Source: an uncultured Oscillospiraceae bacterium
GTDB lineage: Bacteria; Bacillota; Clostridia; Oscillospirales; Oscillospiraceae
DNA: 54,836 nt
Assembly: GCA_934591705.1 (NCBI GenBank)
Contig: CAKTPM010000011.1
Location: 1-54,836, forward strand
Reading direction: 5' to 3'
Under the pieces are notes generated by a model. It ran no database searches. It saw nothing but the letters and a program-made list of their open reading frames with translations, and was not told the DNA's origin. Shown here in pieces: positions 24,760 through 33,486 of the stretch (the stretch's first letter is position 1; every line of letters begins with the position of its first letter). The translations under genes were made by a program, and so were the position numbers.

Positions 24760-25431
24760 ATGAAGATGATAAAACGCTATCTGCCCAAGACCCTTCGGAT
24801 GCTCCTCGGCTTCGCCCTCATCGCCCTGGGCATCGTGATCGCCAAGCAGTCCTTCTGCCTGGCCCCGTGGCATGTTTTCAACGACGGCCTTTCCTGTACC
24901 CTCCACATCACCATGGGTACCGCCAACATTTTAGTGGGCGCCTGCATTCTGCTGCTGGATCTGCTCCTGCGGGAGACCTTCGGCATCGGCATGGTGCTGA
25001 ACATCCTGCTGGTGAGCGTATTCACGGACCTGTTTTTGGCTCTCAACACGCGGCTTGCTCTCCTGCCGCGGGTGGAGCAGATCCCTCAGCAGATCCTCTT
25101 TTGCCTGCTGGCGCTGCTGGTAAACGCCTTCGGCATCTACTTCTACATGTCCGCCCGGATGGGGGCGGGCCCCCGGGACACCCTCATCGTTTTCGCCGCC
25201 AAGCACCTGCCCCTTTCCGTGGGCACCTGCAAGCTGCTCATCGAGGCCGCCGTGTGTCTCACGGGCTGGCTCTTGGGCGGCGAGGTGGGCCTGGGCACCT
25301 TCATCTTCGTGCTTTGCGGCGGGCCCATTCTCCAAGGAGTGTTTCGGCTGCTGCACTTCGATGTGAAGGCCGTGAAGAATGAGTCCGTGCTGGATACCTG
25401 GCGGATACTCACCCATCGCCAGGCCGGCTGA
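24760..25431 (+). CDS. YczE/YitT-type integral membrane protein
   Basis: Membrane protein of 223 aa with about five to six hydrophobic helices and the family segments LGIVIAKQSFCLAPWHVFNDG and MSARMGAGPRDTLIVF. Members of this family are uncharacterised; transport is often assumed. It begins 18 bp after the racemase gene and ends 139 bp before the GntR gene, so it belongs to the M20-racemase operon. Its place suggests amino-acid import or export, but nothing in the sequence proves that. Confidence 0.8.
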   Translation: MKMIKRYLPKTLRMLLGFALIALGIVIAKQSFCLAPWHVFNDGLSCTLHITMGTANILVGACILLLDLLLRETFGIGMVLNILLVSVFTDLFLALNTRLALLPRVEQIPQQILFCLLALLVNAFGIYFYMSARMGAGPRDTLIVFAAKHLPLSVGTCKLLIEAAVCLTGWLLGGEVGLGTFIFVLCGGPILQGVFRLLHFDVKAVKNESVLDTWRILTHRQAG

Positions 25432-25457
25432 TTTTCCCGGCAATTTATGTCAAACAG

Positions 25458-25486
25458 TTGACAAGCATCCGGTTTTATATTATATT
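25458..25486 (+). promoter_or_regulatory. Promoter of the GntR gene
   Basis: TTGACA (25458-25463) and TATATT (25481-25486) with a 17-bp spacer, about 85 bp before the GntR start codon. A degenerate relative of the operator may be present at 25530-25548 (TTGTTGTCTGTTTATC on the minus strand), but the match is weak. Confidence 0.8.
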
Positions 25487-25570
25487 TTAGATAAGTTTCC
25501 GCGCAAAATCCGCGCATTTCATGGCAATATTGATAAACAGACAACAACGATAGAAGGCAGGATTACGGAT

Positions 25571-26233
25571 ATGTTTCAAGCACAAGACCTGGGTATTCAG
25601 CCCTCTCTGAAGCAGCTGGTTTACGAAAACCTCCAGGGCAAGATCATTCAGGGTGATCTGGCCCCCGGCACCCGCCTGACGGAGGACGATCTGGCCCAGT
25701 CCATGAACATCAGCCGCGCCCCGGTGCGCGAGGCGCTGAACATGCTGGAGCGGGACGGCTTTGTCAAGATCATCACCCGCAAGGGCGCCGTCGTCTCCAA
25801 GATGACCCTGAAGGACGCCACCGATATATGGACCTGCCGCGCGGCCCTGGAGCCCGTGGCCGCCCGGGAAGCCCTGCCCGACATTCCCCGGAAGGACATG
25901 GAGACCGCCATGAGCCACATTGAGGCCCTGGAGCGCAACGACTTCCGCTTCGATGACTATGTGGCCTCGGACCTGGAGATCCACGGTCTTTACTACAACA
26001 ACCTGAAGAATGAGTACATGAAGTCCATTCTCAACAATCTCAAGGCCCACTCCATCCGGGTCCGCTGGCTCAAGGAGCTCAAGCAGAGCAACTCCGACCA
26101 GTCCCGAATCTCCATCCGGGAGCACCGGGACATTCTGGAGGCCATGCTGGCCAACGATCCCCAGGCCGTCTATGACACCGTGCACGCACACATCGAAAAA
26201 AGTGCTCGCCGCCTCTTTGAGGTGTTGGAGTAA
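25571..26233 (+). CDS. GntR-family transcriptional regulator (FadR/FCD subfamily)
   Basis: DNA-binding regulator of 220 aa. The N-terminal winged helix (about 12-75; LVYENLQGKIIQGDLAPGTRLTE split by SRAPVREALNMLERDGFV) is typical GntR. The C-terminal all-helical FCD ligand domain contains the metal-binding set Asp (SDLEIHG), His (HGLYYN), His (REHRDIL) and His (VHAHIEKS), so it probably binds a carboxylate through a metal ion. It is the only regulator gene in the catabolic block. The frame is open far upstream, but the promoter at 25458-25486 and AGGCAGGA before ATG 25571 set the start. Confidence 0.92.
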   Translation: MFQAQDLGIQPSLKQLVYENLQGKIIQGDLAPGTRLTEDDLAQSMNISRAPVREALNMLERDGFVKIITRKGAVVSKMTLKDATDIWTCRAALEPVAAREALPDIPRKDMETAMSHIEALERNDFRFDDYVASDLEIHGLYYNNLKNEYMKSILNNLKAHSIRVRWLKELKQSNSDQSRISIREHRDILEAMLANDPQAVYDTVHAHIEKSARRLFEVLE

Positions 26234-26252
26234 GTACCCCTCTCCTGCAGCA

Positions 26253-26298
26253 AATGAAAGAGCATTGCCCGCCTTCCGGCGGGCAATGCTCTTTCATT
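26253..26298. terminator. Bidirectional terminator, 21-bp stem
   Basis: A perfect 21-bp inverted repeat (26253-26273 with 26278-26298) with a TTCC loop between the convergent GntR and amidohydrolase genes. A and T rich ends allow it to act in both directions. Confidence 0.88.
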
Positions 26299-26343
26299 AC
26301 TTATTTGCTTGTCTGCTCGTGCGGCCAAGAGCTCCCAGAGGAA

Positions 26344-27960
26344 TTACTGCTTGCGGGTGAACACGGTCTCGCCGCCGATGACGGTCATATCCACCACGGC
26401 GTTGGCCACGCTCTCCACCACACCGTCAGGGGCGCAGTCCGCGCCGGAGATGATGGCAAAGTCCGCCAGCTTACCCGCCTGGATGGAGCCCACCTCGTTC
26501 TCCCGGAAGTCGCCGTAGGCGTTGTTGAGGGTATAGCACCGCAGTGCCTGGGCGAAGGTGATGGCCTCCTTGCGGTTCAGGGTCCGGCCGTCGGTGCCCT
26601 TGATGGCCCGGGTCATGGCCGTCTGGATGCCCAGCAGGGGGTTGGCATCGTCCACGGGGTAGTCCGTGCCGAAGCCCACGGGGATGCCCTGGGCCAGCAG
26701 CGTACGCAGGGGCTGGATCCACATGGCCCGCTCGGTGCCCAGGTTGTTGAAGTAGGTGTTTCCGAACTCCCGGATGAAGATGGGCTGGGTCATGATGAGC
26801 AGCTGGTTCTTCTTGATGTAGGCGATGAGCTCATCGCACATCATCTCCGCGTGCTCGATGCGCTGGCGGGAGCCCTTGCAGTTCTCCGCCGCGGCGTAGT
26901 GCTCGGCCACATAGCGCACCGCCCGGTCGCCGATGGCGTGGACGGCTACCTGATGGCCCGCGCGCACCGCCTGGGTGATATAGCGCTCGTTGCGCTCATC
27001 CAGCAGCAGGCCGTAGTTCTCCGGCTCGCCCTCGTAGGGCTCCATGACCGCGGCGGTCCGGCCGCCCAGACTGCCGTCGGCAAAGAGCTTGATGGCGCCA
27101 ATGTGGAGCCGGCCGGTACGCTTTGCGTCCTTGGCCTTCAGATCCTTCAGATAGGCGTCGAACTCCTCGAAGGGCTCCTTGTCGCCGGGGCGCACCATCA
27201 GACTGGTGCGGATCTTCATCTTCCCCAGGTCGTCCATCTTCTGATAGACGGGAATATAGTCCCGGGGGAGCATCATGTCCGTGCCGGCGTCGTGAACGGA
27301 GGTGATGCCGTAGGCCATGAGCTTCTCCTGCTCGTTGACCATGCACTCAATGGCGATCTGCTCCGGCACATTGGGCATGGTGTCCAGCACATACTGCTGG
27401 GCACCCTCTGTGGCGATGCCGTTGTATTCGCCGTTTTCGTCCTTGAGGAACTGGCCGCCGGTGATGGTGGCCATGCGGTCCTTATCCAGTCTTTCGACGG
27501 CCTTGGAGTTGATGATGCTCTTGTGGCCGCAGACCCGGATGATGGTGACAGGGACCTCGGGGAAGTAGCGGTCGATATCCCAGCGGGTGACCATCTGCCC
27601 GGAGGCAATGTTCTCCTCGCAGAAGCCGGAGACACTGATCCACTCATCCTCGGCGCCTGCCTTCTGGCTGCGGATATAGGTGAGCAGGCTGTCCACCGAT
27701 TCAAAGAGCATGTCGGTGATGTCCAGCTTCAGGTGATTGAGAGCGGCAGTCAGCACATGCAGATGGGAGTCAATGAAGCCGGGGACCATCAGGCGGCCCT
27801 GAAGGTCCACCCGCTCCGCCTTGCTGTACTGGCGCAGTGCCGCCTGGCTGTCGCTGCCCACCTCCGCGATCCGCTCATCCTCGGTGAGGACATAGCCGGC
27901 CAGAGGCATGTTTTCATCCACTGTCAGGATGGTTCCGTTGTAGTAAAGTTTCTGTCCCAT
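26344..27960 (-). CDS. YtcJ-like amidohydrolase
   Basis: Metal-dependent hydrolase of 538 aa in the amidohydrolase_3 group (YtcJ, NfdA). The N-terminal sandwich LYYNGTILTVDENMP, the metal motif GFIDSHLHV, VSGFCEEN, IKLFADGSLGGRTAA, AIGDRAV, RIEHAEMM and GFGTDYPVDDANP are family landmarks. Members hydrolyse N-formyl or N-acyl amide and carbamate bonds; the substrate is unknown. The start is set at ATG 27960, nine bp after AGGAG; an ATG three codons upstream touches the Shine-Dalgarno. It follows the dipeptidase gene by 19 bp. Confidence 0.87.
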   Translation of the reverse strand: MGQKLYYNGTILTVDENMPLAGYVLTEDERIAEVGSDSQAALRQYSKAERVDLQGRLMVPGFIDSHLHVLTAALNHLKLDITDMLFESVDSLLTYIRSQKAGAEDEWISVSGFCEENIASGQMVTRWDIDRYFPEVPVTIIRVCGHKSIINSKAVERLDKDRMATITGGQFLKDENGEYNGIATEGAQQYVLDTMPNVPEQIAIECMVNEQEKLMAYGITSVHDAGTDMMLPRDYIPVYQKMDDLGKMKIRTSLMVRPGDKEPFEEFDAYLKDLKAKDAKRTGRLHIGAIKLFADGSLGGRTAAVMEPYEGEPENYGLLLDERNERYITQAVRAGHQVAVHAIGDRAVRYVAEHYAAAENCKGSRQRIEHAEMMCDELIAYIKKNQLLIMTQPIFIREFGNTYFNNLGTERAMWIQPLRTLLAQGIPVGFGTDYPVDDANPLLGIQTAMTRAIKGTDGRTLNRKEAITFAQALRCYTLNNAYGDFRENEVGSIQAGKLADFAIISGADCAPDGVVESVANAVVDMTVIGGETVFTRKQ

Positions 27961-27979
27961 GATGGTCATCTCCTAACCC

Positions 27980-29437
27980 TTAAAGTTGTTTGAGAATATT
28001 GCGCAGGAAGTTCCACAGCACGCCTACCGACTCGATGCCCAGGTATTCGCCGGGGGTGTGCTCCTCGTAGATGATGGGCCCCATGGAGATGATGTCCATC
28101 TGGGGGTCGTTCTCCTTAAAGAGGGAGCACTCCGTGCTGGCGTGGGTCACCTTGAAGCGGGGCTGGGCGCCGAATTCCTTGACATACTCCGCCTCCACCA
28201 CCCGGCGCAGCCGGGAGTTTTTGTCATAGTCCCAGGTGGGCAGCCGCTGGCCCAGGGTCAGCTCGCTGCCGGTGAGCTCCGCCAGGGCCCGATACTGCTG
28301 GCAGATGGCGTCGATGAGGGAGGACTTGCAGCTGCGCACGGAGAGGTAGTACTCCGCGGCCCCCTGGTGGATCTCCACATTGCCGATGTTGGCGGAGCAC
28401 TCGGGGGTGTCGGCAAAGACCCGCTGCATGGAGCGCACGCCATTGGGCAGCAGGGTCAGGATCCGGGCAGCGGTAAGGACGCTCTCCCGGGAGAGGACCT
28501 GCGCCGGCGCCGGGGCCGGCTGGACATCGAAGGTGAAGTGATCGTCCACATCGCTGAGCTCATCCCGCAGGGTGTCGCTGAACCGGCGCACCTTCTCCTC
28601 CAGGGCCGGGACATCCCGGGTGTTCACCGTCAGGGTGAACTCGGTGGGGATGCCGTTTTTGTTCTCCTGGGTCACATCACCGCTGGAGAGACCGGCGATC
28701 TCCACGCCCTCGTCCTCCAGCAGCAGGGCCAGCAGGCGGCCCAGGATCTGGCTGCTGTTGCCGCGGCCCTTGTCGATATCGCCGCCGGAGTGGCCGCCCT
28801 GGAGACCCAGGAGGGTGATCTGCCGGGGAGTGCCGCCGCCGGCGGGCACATAGGTGAGCGCCTGGCGCAGCCGGGCATGGAGGTTGCCGGCGCAGCCCAC
28901 ATAGATGCGGCCCTCGGTGAAGCCGCCGGCATCGAAGTTGATCATGCGCTTGCCGGTGAGCTTGCTCATATCAAAGTGCTTTGCGCCCACCATGCCGATC
29001 TCCTCGGCGGTGGTGAACACCGCCTCGATGGGGGGATGGACCAGGTCGGCATCATCCAGCACCGCCAGCATAAAGGCCGCGCCGATGCCGTCATCGGCGC
29101 CCAGGGTGGTGCCCCGGGCCCGGACCTTGTCGCCGTCCACATACAGCTTCAGGCCCTGGGTCTCAAAATCGTGCGCAACGCCCTTCTCCTTGGCCCAGAT
29201 CATGTCGATGTGGGCCTGCAGGATCAGCGGGGGCGCATTCTCCAGGCCGGCGGAGGCCGGCTTGCGCACCAGCACATTATGGGAGGCATCCTCCTCACAG
29301 AAAAGACCCCGCTCCTTTGCAAAATCCACGATGCGGGCCGCCAGCTTCTCCTCCTTCATGGAGCCATGGGGGATGGAGCAGATCTCCTCGAACCAGTAGA
29401 ATACGGATCTCGGCTCCAGATTCTCTAAAACGCGCAT
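27980..29437 (-). CDS. pepD: PepD-like aminoacyl-histidine dipeptidase (M20C)
   Basis: Cytosolic dipeptidase of 485 aa with broad specificity (Xaa-His and other dipeptides, also amino-acid-modified substrates). Metal-site motifs are ILQAHIDMIW, GTTLGADDGIGAA and TTAEEIGMVGA; the NFDAGGFTEGRIYVGCAGN segment is the family's bridging-metal region. A conserved late His appears in HASTECSLF. AGGAGGT precedes the ATG. Placed next to a peptide ABC transporter, it probably hydrolyses the imported substrate. Confidence 0.88.
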   Translation of the reverse strand: MRVLENLEPRSVFYWFEEICSIPHGSMKEEKLAARIVDFAKERGLFCEEDASHNVLVRKPASAGLENAPPLILQAHIDMIWAKEKGVAHDFETQGLKLYVDGDKVRARGTTLGADDGIGAAFMLAVLDDADLVHPPIEAVFTTAEEIGMVGAKHFDMSKLTGKRMINFDAGGFTEGRIYVGCAGNLHARLRQALTYVPAGGGTPRQITLLGLQGGHSGGDIDKGRGNSSQILGRLLALLLEDEGVEIAGLSSGDVTQENKNGIPTEFTLTVNTRDVPALEEKVRRFSDTLRDELSDVDDHFTFDVQPAPAPAQVLSRESVLTAARILTLLPNGVRSMQRVFADTPECSANIGNVEIHQGAAEYYLSVRSCKSSLIDAICQQYRALAELTGSELTLGQRLPTWDYDKNSRLRRVVEAEYVKEFGAQPRFKVTHASTECSLFKENDPQMDIISMGPIIYEEHTPGEYLGIESVGVLWNFLRNILKQL

Positions 29438-29470
29438 AGCTACCTCCTGTTAGCGTTTTTATTGCAAAAA

Positions 29471-29515
29471 GGAGATCCAGCCCGTCATGTTACTGATGAT
29501 CTGAATCTCTTTTTT
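29471..29515. terminator. Terminator after the dpp operon
   Basis: GAGATCCAG (29472-29480) pairs with CTGAATCTC (29501-29509), allowing one G-U pair, and there are T runs on both strands. It separates the transporter operon from the pepD-amidohydrolase pair. Confidence 0.65.
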
Positions 29516-29544
29516 GGCGTATTGGTTGTTTGGCTGTGTTTGGC

Positions 29545-30513
29545 TTACTTGTGCAGGCAGCAGGCCACGAAATGGCCGGGGGTGACCTCCACCAGCGGCA
29601 TATCCGTGTGCTCGCACTCGGGTCTCGCGCACTCGCAGCGCTTGAAGAAGCGGCAGCCCGGCTTTACATTGATGGGGCTGCTGACCTCGCCCTTGATGGT
29701 CTTGAAGGGGATGTCGCGCTTGGAGAGGTCCGGCTCGGGGATAGCGGCCAGAAGCGCCTGGGTGTAGGGGTGCAGGGGGTTGTTGAACAGCTCCTCGGAG
29801 GGGGCGATCTCAACGGCCTTGCCCAGGTACATGACCATGATCCGGTCGGAGATGTGCTTGACCACGCTCAGGTCGTGGGTGATGAAGAGATAGGTAAGAC
29901 CCAGCTCGTCGCCCAGATCCATCAGCAGGTTGAGTATCTGGGCCTGGATGGACACATCCAGGGCCGACACCGGCTCATCGCAGACGATGAACTTGGGGTT
30001 CAGGGACAGGGCTCTTGCGATACCGATGCGCTGGCGGCGGCCGCCGTCCAGCTCGTGGGGATACATGTTGGCATAGCGCCGGGCCAGGCCCACCAGGTCC
30101 ATCAGCTCCGCGGCGCGGTTATAGATGTCCGCGCGGTGCTTGTAGGTCTTGTGGATGAGCATGTACTCCGCGATCACCTCGATGACCGACTTTCGGGGGT
30201 CGATGCTGGCATAGGGGTCCTGGAAGATGATCTGCAGGTCCCGGCGCAGGGGCTGGAACTTCCGCTGGGAGATCCTCGTGACATCCTCGCCCTTATAGAG
30301 GATCTGGCCGGAGGTGGGCTCGATGAGCCGCAGGATGCTGCGGCCCAGGGTGGACTTGCCGCAGCCGGACTCACCCACGACGCCGATGGTCTCGCCCTGG
30401 TAGATATCCAGGTTGATGCCGTCAACGGCGTGGAGCATGGCGCCGCCGTTGAGCTTAAAGTGCGTCTTCAGCTCCTTGAGTTGAAGCAATGGCGCGGTAT
30501 CATAATTGACCAT
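29545..30513 (-). CDS. dppF: Peptide ABC transporter ATP-binding protein (DppF/OppF-like)
   Basis: ATPase subunit of 322 aa. It has Walker A GESGCGKSTLGRS, the ABC signature split by the unusual LDGGRRQRIGIAR (family norm LSGGQRQR), Walker B FIVCDEPVSALD and the H loop ITHDLS. The C-terminal extension with CRFFKRCECARPEC is the oligopeptide-type Cys cluster. The signature Ser-to-Asp change (ELDGGRRQR) is seen in some DppF-type subunits. It overlaps dppD by 14 bp and is the last gene of the transporter operon. Confidence 0.93.
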   Translation of the reverse strand: MVNYDTAPLLQLKELKTHFKLNGGAMLHAVDGINLDIYQGETIGVVGESGCGKSTLGRSILRLIEPTSGQILYKGEDVTRISQRKFQPLRRDLQIIFQDPYASIDPRKSVIEVIAEYMLIHKTYKHRADIYNRAAELMDLVGLARRYANMYPHELDGGRRQRIGIARALSLNPKFIVCDEPVSALDVSIQAQILNLLMDLGDELGLTYLFITHDLSVVKHISDRIMVMYLGKAVEIAPSEELFNNPLHPYTQALLAAIPEPDLSKRDIPFKTIKGEVSSPINVKPGCRFFKRCECARPECEHTDMPLVEVTPGHFVACCLHK

Positions 30514-31504
30514 TGTTCTCCTCCCTCCCGCCGCTTACCTCGTCGAAGAGATGGCAGCAAATCTTGTGTGTACCGTTTTTGTAAACGCCGGGCTTCTCCT
30601 TAAAGCAGATCTCCTTGGCATACTTGCAGCGCTCTGCAAAGGCGCAGCCCTGGGGCAGGTTGGTGGGGTCGGGCATCAGGCCGGGGATGGCGTTGAGCCG
30701 CTTGGACTTGGACTTCAGGTCGGGGATGGAGCCGAAGAGGCCCTCGGTATAGGGATGGTGCTCCTTGCCCTCGAAGATATCCTGCACGGTGCCGGACTCA
30801 ACGATCCTGCCGGCGTACATAACGCCCACATCGTCGCAGGTCTTGGCCACGATGCCCAGGTCGTGGGTGATCATCAGCATGGAGGTGCCCAGACGCTCCC
30901 GGAGATCCTTGATCATCATCAGCACCTGGGCCTGGATGGTCACATCCAGCGCGGTGGTGGGCTCATCGGCGATGAGCAGATCCGGCTCGCAGGCCAGCGC
31001 GATGGCAATGATCACGCGCTGCTTCATGCCGCCGGAGAACTGGTGGGGATAGTCTACCTTTCTCACAGGAAGGATGCCCACCATGGCCAGCGTGGATTCC
31101 ACGCGGCTGTCCACCTCTTCCTTGCTCAGCTCCGGGTTATGGATCTTGATGGTCTCGGCGATCTGGTCGCCCACGGACATCACCGGGTTCAGACTGGTCA
31201 TGGGATCCTGGAACACCATGGCGATCTTGTCGCCGCGGTAGTGGCGCATCTCCTCCTCGGAGATCTCCAGGATGTTCTTTCCCTCGAACTCGATGCTGCC
31301 GGAGGTCACATGGCCCACCGCCGGGAGAAGGCGGATGATGGAGCGGGCCGTCGTGGTTTTGCCGGCGCCCGTCTCACCCACCAGGCCGTAGGTGCTCTGC
31401 CGCTTGATCTCGATATCGATCCCGTTGACAGCTTCCACCGTTTCAAGATCCGTCTTGTAGATGATAGAAAGGTCTTCGATCTTCAGAATCGTATTCTCAC
31501 TCAT
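30500..31504 (-). CDS. dppD: Peptide ABC transporter ATP-binding protein (DppD/OppD-like)
   Basis: ATPase subunit of 334 aa with Walker A GETGAGKTTTARS, signature QFSGGMKQRVIIAIAL, Walker B LLIADEPTTALD and H loop ITHDLGIV. The C-terminal LPQGCAFAERCKYA segment is the oligopeptide/dipeptide-type extension. It pairs with the DppF-like subunit to energise uptake. Confidence 0.94.
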   Translation of the reverse strand: MSENTILKIEDLSIIYKTDLETVEAVNGIDIEIKRQSTYGLVGETGAGKTTTARSIIRLLPAVGHVTSGSIEFEGKNILEISEEEMRHYRGDKIAMVFQDPMTSLNPVMSVGDQIAETIKIHNPELSKEEVDSRVESTLAMVGILPVRKVDYPHQFSGGMKQRVIIAIALACEPDLLIADEPTTALDVTIQAQVLMMIKDLRERLGTSMLMITHDLGIVAKTCDDVGVMYAGRIVESGTVQDIFEGKEHHPYTEGLFGSIPDLKSKSKRLNAIPGLMPDPTNLPQGCAFAERCKYAKEICFKEKPGVYKNGTHKICCHLFDEVSGGREENNGQL

Positions 31505-31535
31505 ACTTTTCCTTTCTGCAGTACAAAAACATCCG

Positions 31536-32438
31536 TTAAGATTTCAAATGCGGATCCAGCGCGTCGCGCAGGCCGTCGCCCACCAGGTTCACGGAGCAGG
31601 CGGTGAGCACGATGGCCAGGGCGGGGAACAGAAGCATGTGCGGTGCCACGCGCATATACTCGCGGGCATCGGAGATGATCTGGCCCCATTCCGGTGCGGG
31701 GGGCGGCATGCCCAGGCCCAGGAAGCCCAGCGTGGATTCGTAGAGGATGATCTTCGCCACATTCAGCGTGGTGTTGACGATGATGACGCCGATGGCGTTG
31801 GGGAAGATGTGGGAGAGGATGATCCGGGCGCTGCTGGCGCCGCCGGCCCGGGCCGCCTCCACATACTCCAGCTCCGAGAGACTGAGTATCTGCGAGCGTA
31901 CCAGCCGGACATAGTTTGTAAAGTAGGCCAGTGTCAGGGCGATGAGCAGGTTCACGAAGTTTGCGCCCAGGGCGAAGACCACTGCCATGGTGAAGAGGAT
32001 ATCGGGCACGGACATGAAGATGTCCAGGCCGCGCATGATGATGCTGTCCACCTTGCCGCCGAAATAGCCGGCGATGGCGCCCAGGGTGCTGCCCACGATG
32101 CAGGAGGAGATGGTGGCCAGCACGGCGATGCCGATGGAGGTCCGGCCGCCATAGAGAACACGGGCCAGCAGGTCGCGGCCGTAGTTATCCAAGCCGAACA
32201 GATGCTCCGCAGAGGGCTTTGCCAGCTTCTGGATCATGTTCATGGTGGTGGCGGATTCATAGTCCACCAGCACCGGGGCCAGAAGCAGCAGCGCAAAGAT
32301 GATCAGCAGCATGATCAGGCCCACCAGGGAGCCCTTATTCTTCCGGAAGCGTCTCCAGATCTCCTTGGCTTGGCTCTGACGCTTGAAGGCGACATGCTCT
32401 GCAGAGGAGGAGGTTACGGATGCTACATTATCAGACAT
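31536..32438 (-). CDS. dppC: Peptide ABC transporter permease (DppC-like)
   Basis: Membrane permease of 300 aa with an N-terminal cytoplasmic segment, about six helices and the ATPase-contact loop EYVEAARAGGASSARIILSHIFPN. The LFGLDNYGRDLLARVLYGGR segment is diagnostic for DppC/OppC. The start at 32438 is chosen for AAGGAGG just upstream; it follows dppB by 10 bp. Confidence 0.93.
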   Translation of the reverse strand: MSDNVASVTSSSAEHVAFKRQSQAKEIWRRFRKNKGSLVGLIMLLIIFALLLLAPVLVDYESATTMNMIQKLAKPSAEHLFGLDNYGRDLLARVLYGGRTSIGIAVLATISSCIVGSTLGAIAGYFGGKVDSIIMRGLDIFMSVPDILFTMAVVFALGANFVNLLIALTLAYFTNYVRLVRSQILSLSELEYVEAARAGGASSARIILSHIFPNAIGVIIVNTTLNVAKIILYESTLGFLGLGMPPPAPEWGQIISDAREYMRVAPHMLLFPALAIVLTACSVNLVGDGLRDALDPHLKS

Positions 32439-32448
32439 ACAGGCCTCC

Positions 32449-33390
32449 TTATCCCTTGATGCGTGTATACTTTGCCTTGATGCGGGGGTCGATAAAGGCA
32501 TATACAACATCAACGATCAGCATGATAATGGTAAAGGTGATGGCGATGATGATGGTACCGGCAATAATGACGGGCTCGTCCTTATAGTTGATCCGGTCCA
32601 CGATCAGCGCGCCGATACCGGGCACGGAGAACAGACGCTCCGCCACAACGGCGCCCATGATCAGGCCGCCCATGTTCAGGCCGATATTGGTCACCACCGG
32701 GAGCAGCGCATTCTTCAGGGCGTGCTTCCAGATAACGGTCTTTTCCTTTGCGCCCTTGGCACGGGCGGTGTCGATATAGTCCGCGCGGATGGACTCGAGC
32801 ATAGAGGACTTGGTAAAGCGCACATTGAAGGCGGTGATGGGGATCGCCATACAGAGCGAGGGCATAATATAGCACTTCCAGGTGCTCAAGCCGTAAGACG
32901 GCAGCCAATTCAATTTCACAGAGAAGATCAGCAGCAGGGTCATGCCCAGCACGAAGGCGGGAACCGCTGCCAGCAGGAATGCGATCATAGAGGGGATATA
33001 GTCCCAAATGGAGTACTGCTTTACCGCTGTCAACATACCCAGCGGCACACCGACCAGAGTAGAAATAATAATGCCGATAATGGAGAGCTTCAGGGTGACC
33101 CAGAAGCGGCCCAGCACTTCATCCATCACCAGCTGCTTGGTAAAATAAGAGACGCCGAAGCTGTGGTCCACCACAAGCCGCTTGATATACTTGACATATT
33201 TGACCAAAAGCGGGTCATTATAGCCCAGCTCCTCGTTGAGCTGGTCAACGGCCTCCTGGGGTGCAGAGGGTCCGAGGATCGATCTGCCGGGATCGCCGGG
33301 GGTCAGGTTCAGAACGAAGAGGATGATGAAAATAACACCCAGAATGGTGGGGATCAGAAATAAAATTCGTTTGAGTACATACCTATACAC
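32449..33390 (-). CDS. dppB: Peptide ABC transporter permease (DppB-like)
   Basis: Membrane permease of 313 aa with the DppB-type start MYRYVLKRILFLIPTILG, LNLTPGDPG, and the contact loop DYIDTARAKGAKEKTVIWKHALKNALLP. It forms the translocation pore with DppC. An AAGGAGG sequence precedes the start. Confidence 0.94.
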   Translation of the reverse strand: MYRYVLKRILFLIPTILGVIFIILFVLNLTPGDPGRSILGPSAPQEAVDQLNEELGYNDPLLVKYVKYIKRLVVDHSFGVSYFTKQLVMDEVLGRFWVTLKLSIIGIIISTLVGVPLGMLTAVKQYSIWDYIPSMIAFLLAAVPAFVLGMTLLLIFSVKLNWLPSYGLSTWKCYIMPSLCMAIPITAFNVRFTKSSMLESIRADYIDTARAKGAKEKTVIWKHALKNALLPVVTNIGLNMGGLIMGAVVAERLFSVPGIGALIVDRINYKDEPVIIAGTIIIAITFTIIMLIVDVVYAFIDPRIKAKYTRIKG

Positions 33391-33419
33391 AGCATATCCT
33401 CCTTTCCTTTAATTGCAGC

Positions 33420-33448
33420 GGCGGCAGGGCAGTAGTTGCCCTGCCGCC
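33420..33448 (-). terminator. Intercistronic hairpin between dppA and dppB
   Basis: Perfect 12-bp stem GGCGGCAGGGCA/TGCCCTGCCGCC with a 5-nt loop, without a following T run on the minus strand. Such hairpins after solute-binding-protein genes usually stabilise that mRNA segment and lower expression of the permeases. That role is inferred. Confidence 0.6.
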
Positions 33449-33486
33449 TAAATTCATTGCATTAGATGGTACTAAAAGAGGCGGGA

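Noticed and set aside
22342..24906. Very long open frame (over 850 codons) on the minus strand across the M20 and racemase genes
   Set aside because: It is antisense to two genes with clear family motifs, has a low-complexity Gly/His/Val/Leu-rich translation typical of G+C-rich shadow frames, and no Shine-Dalgarno.
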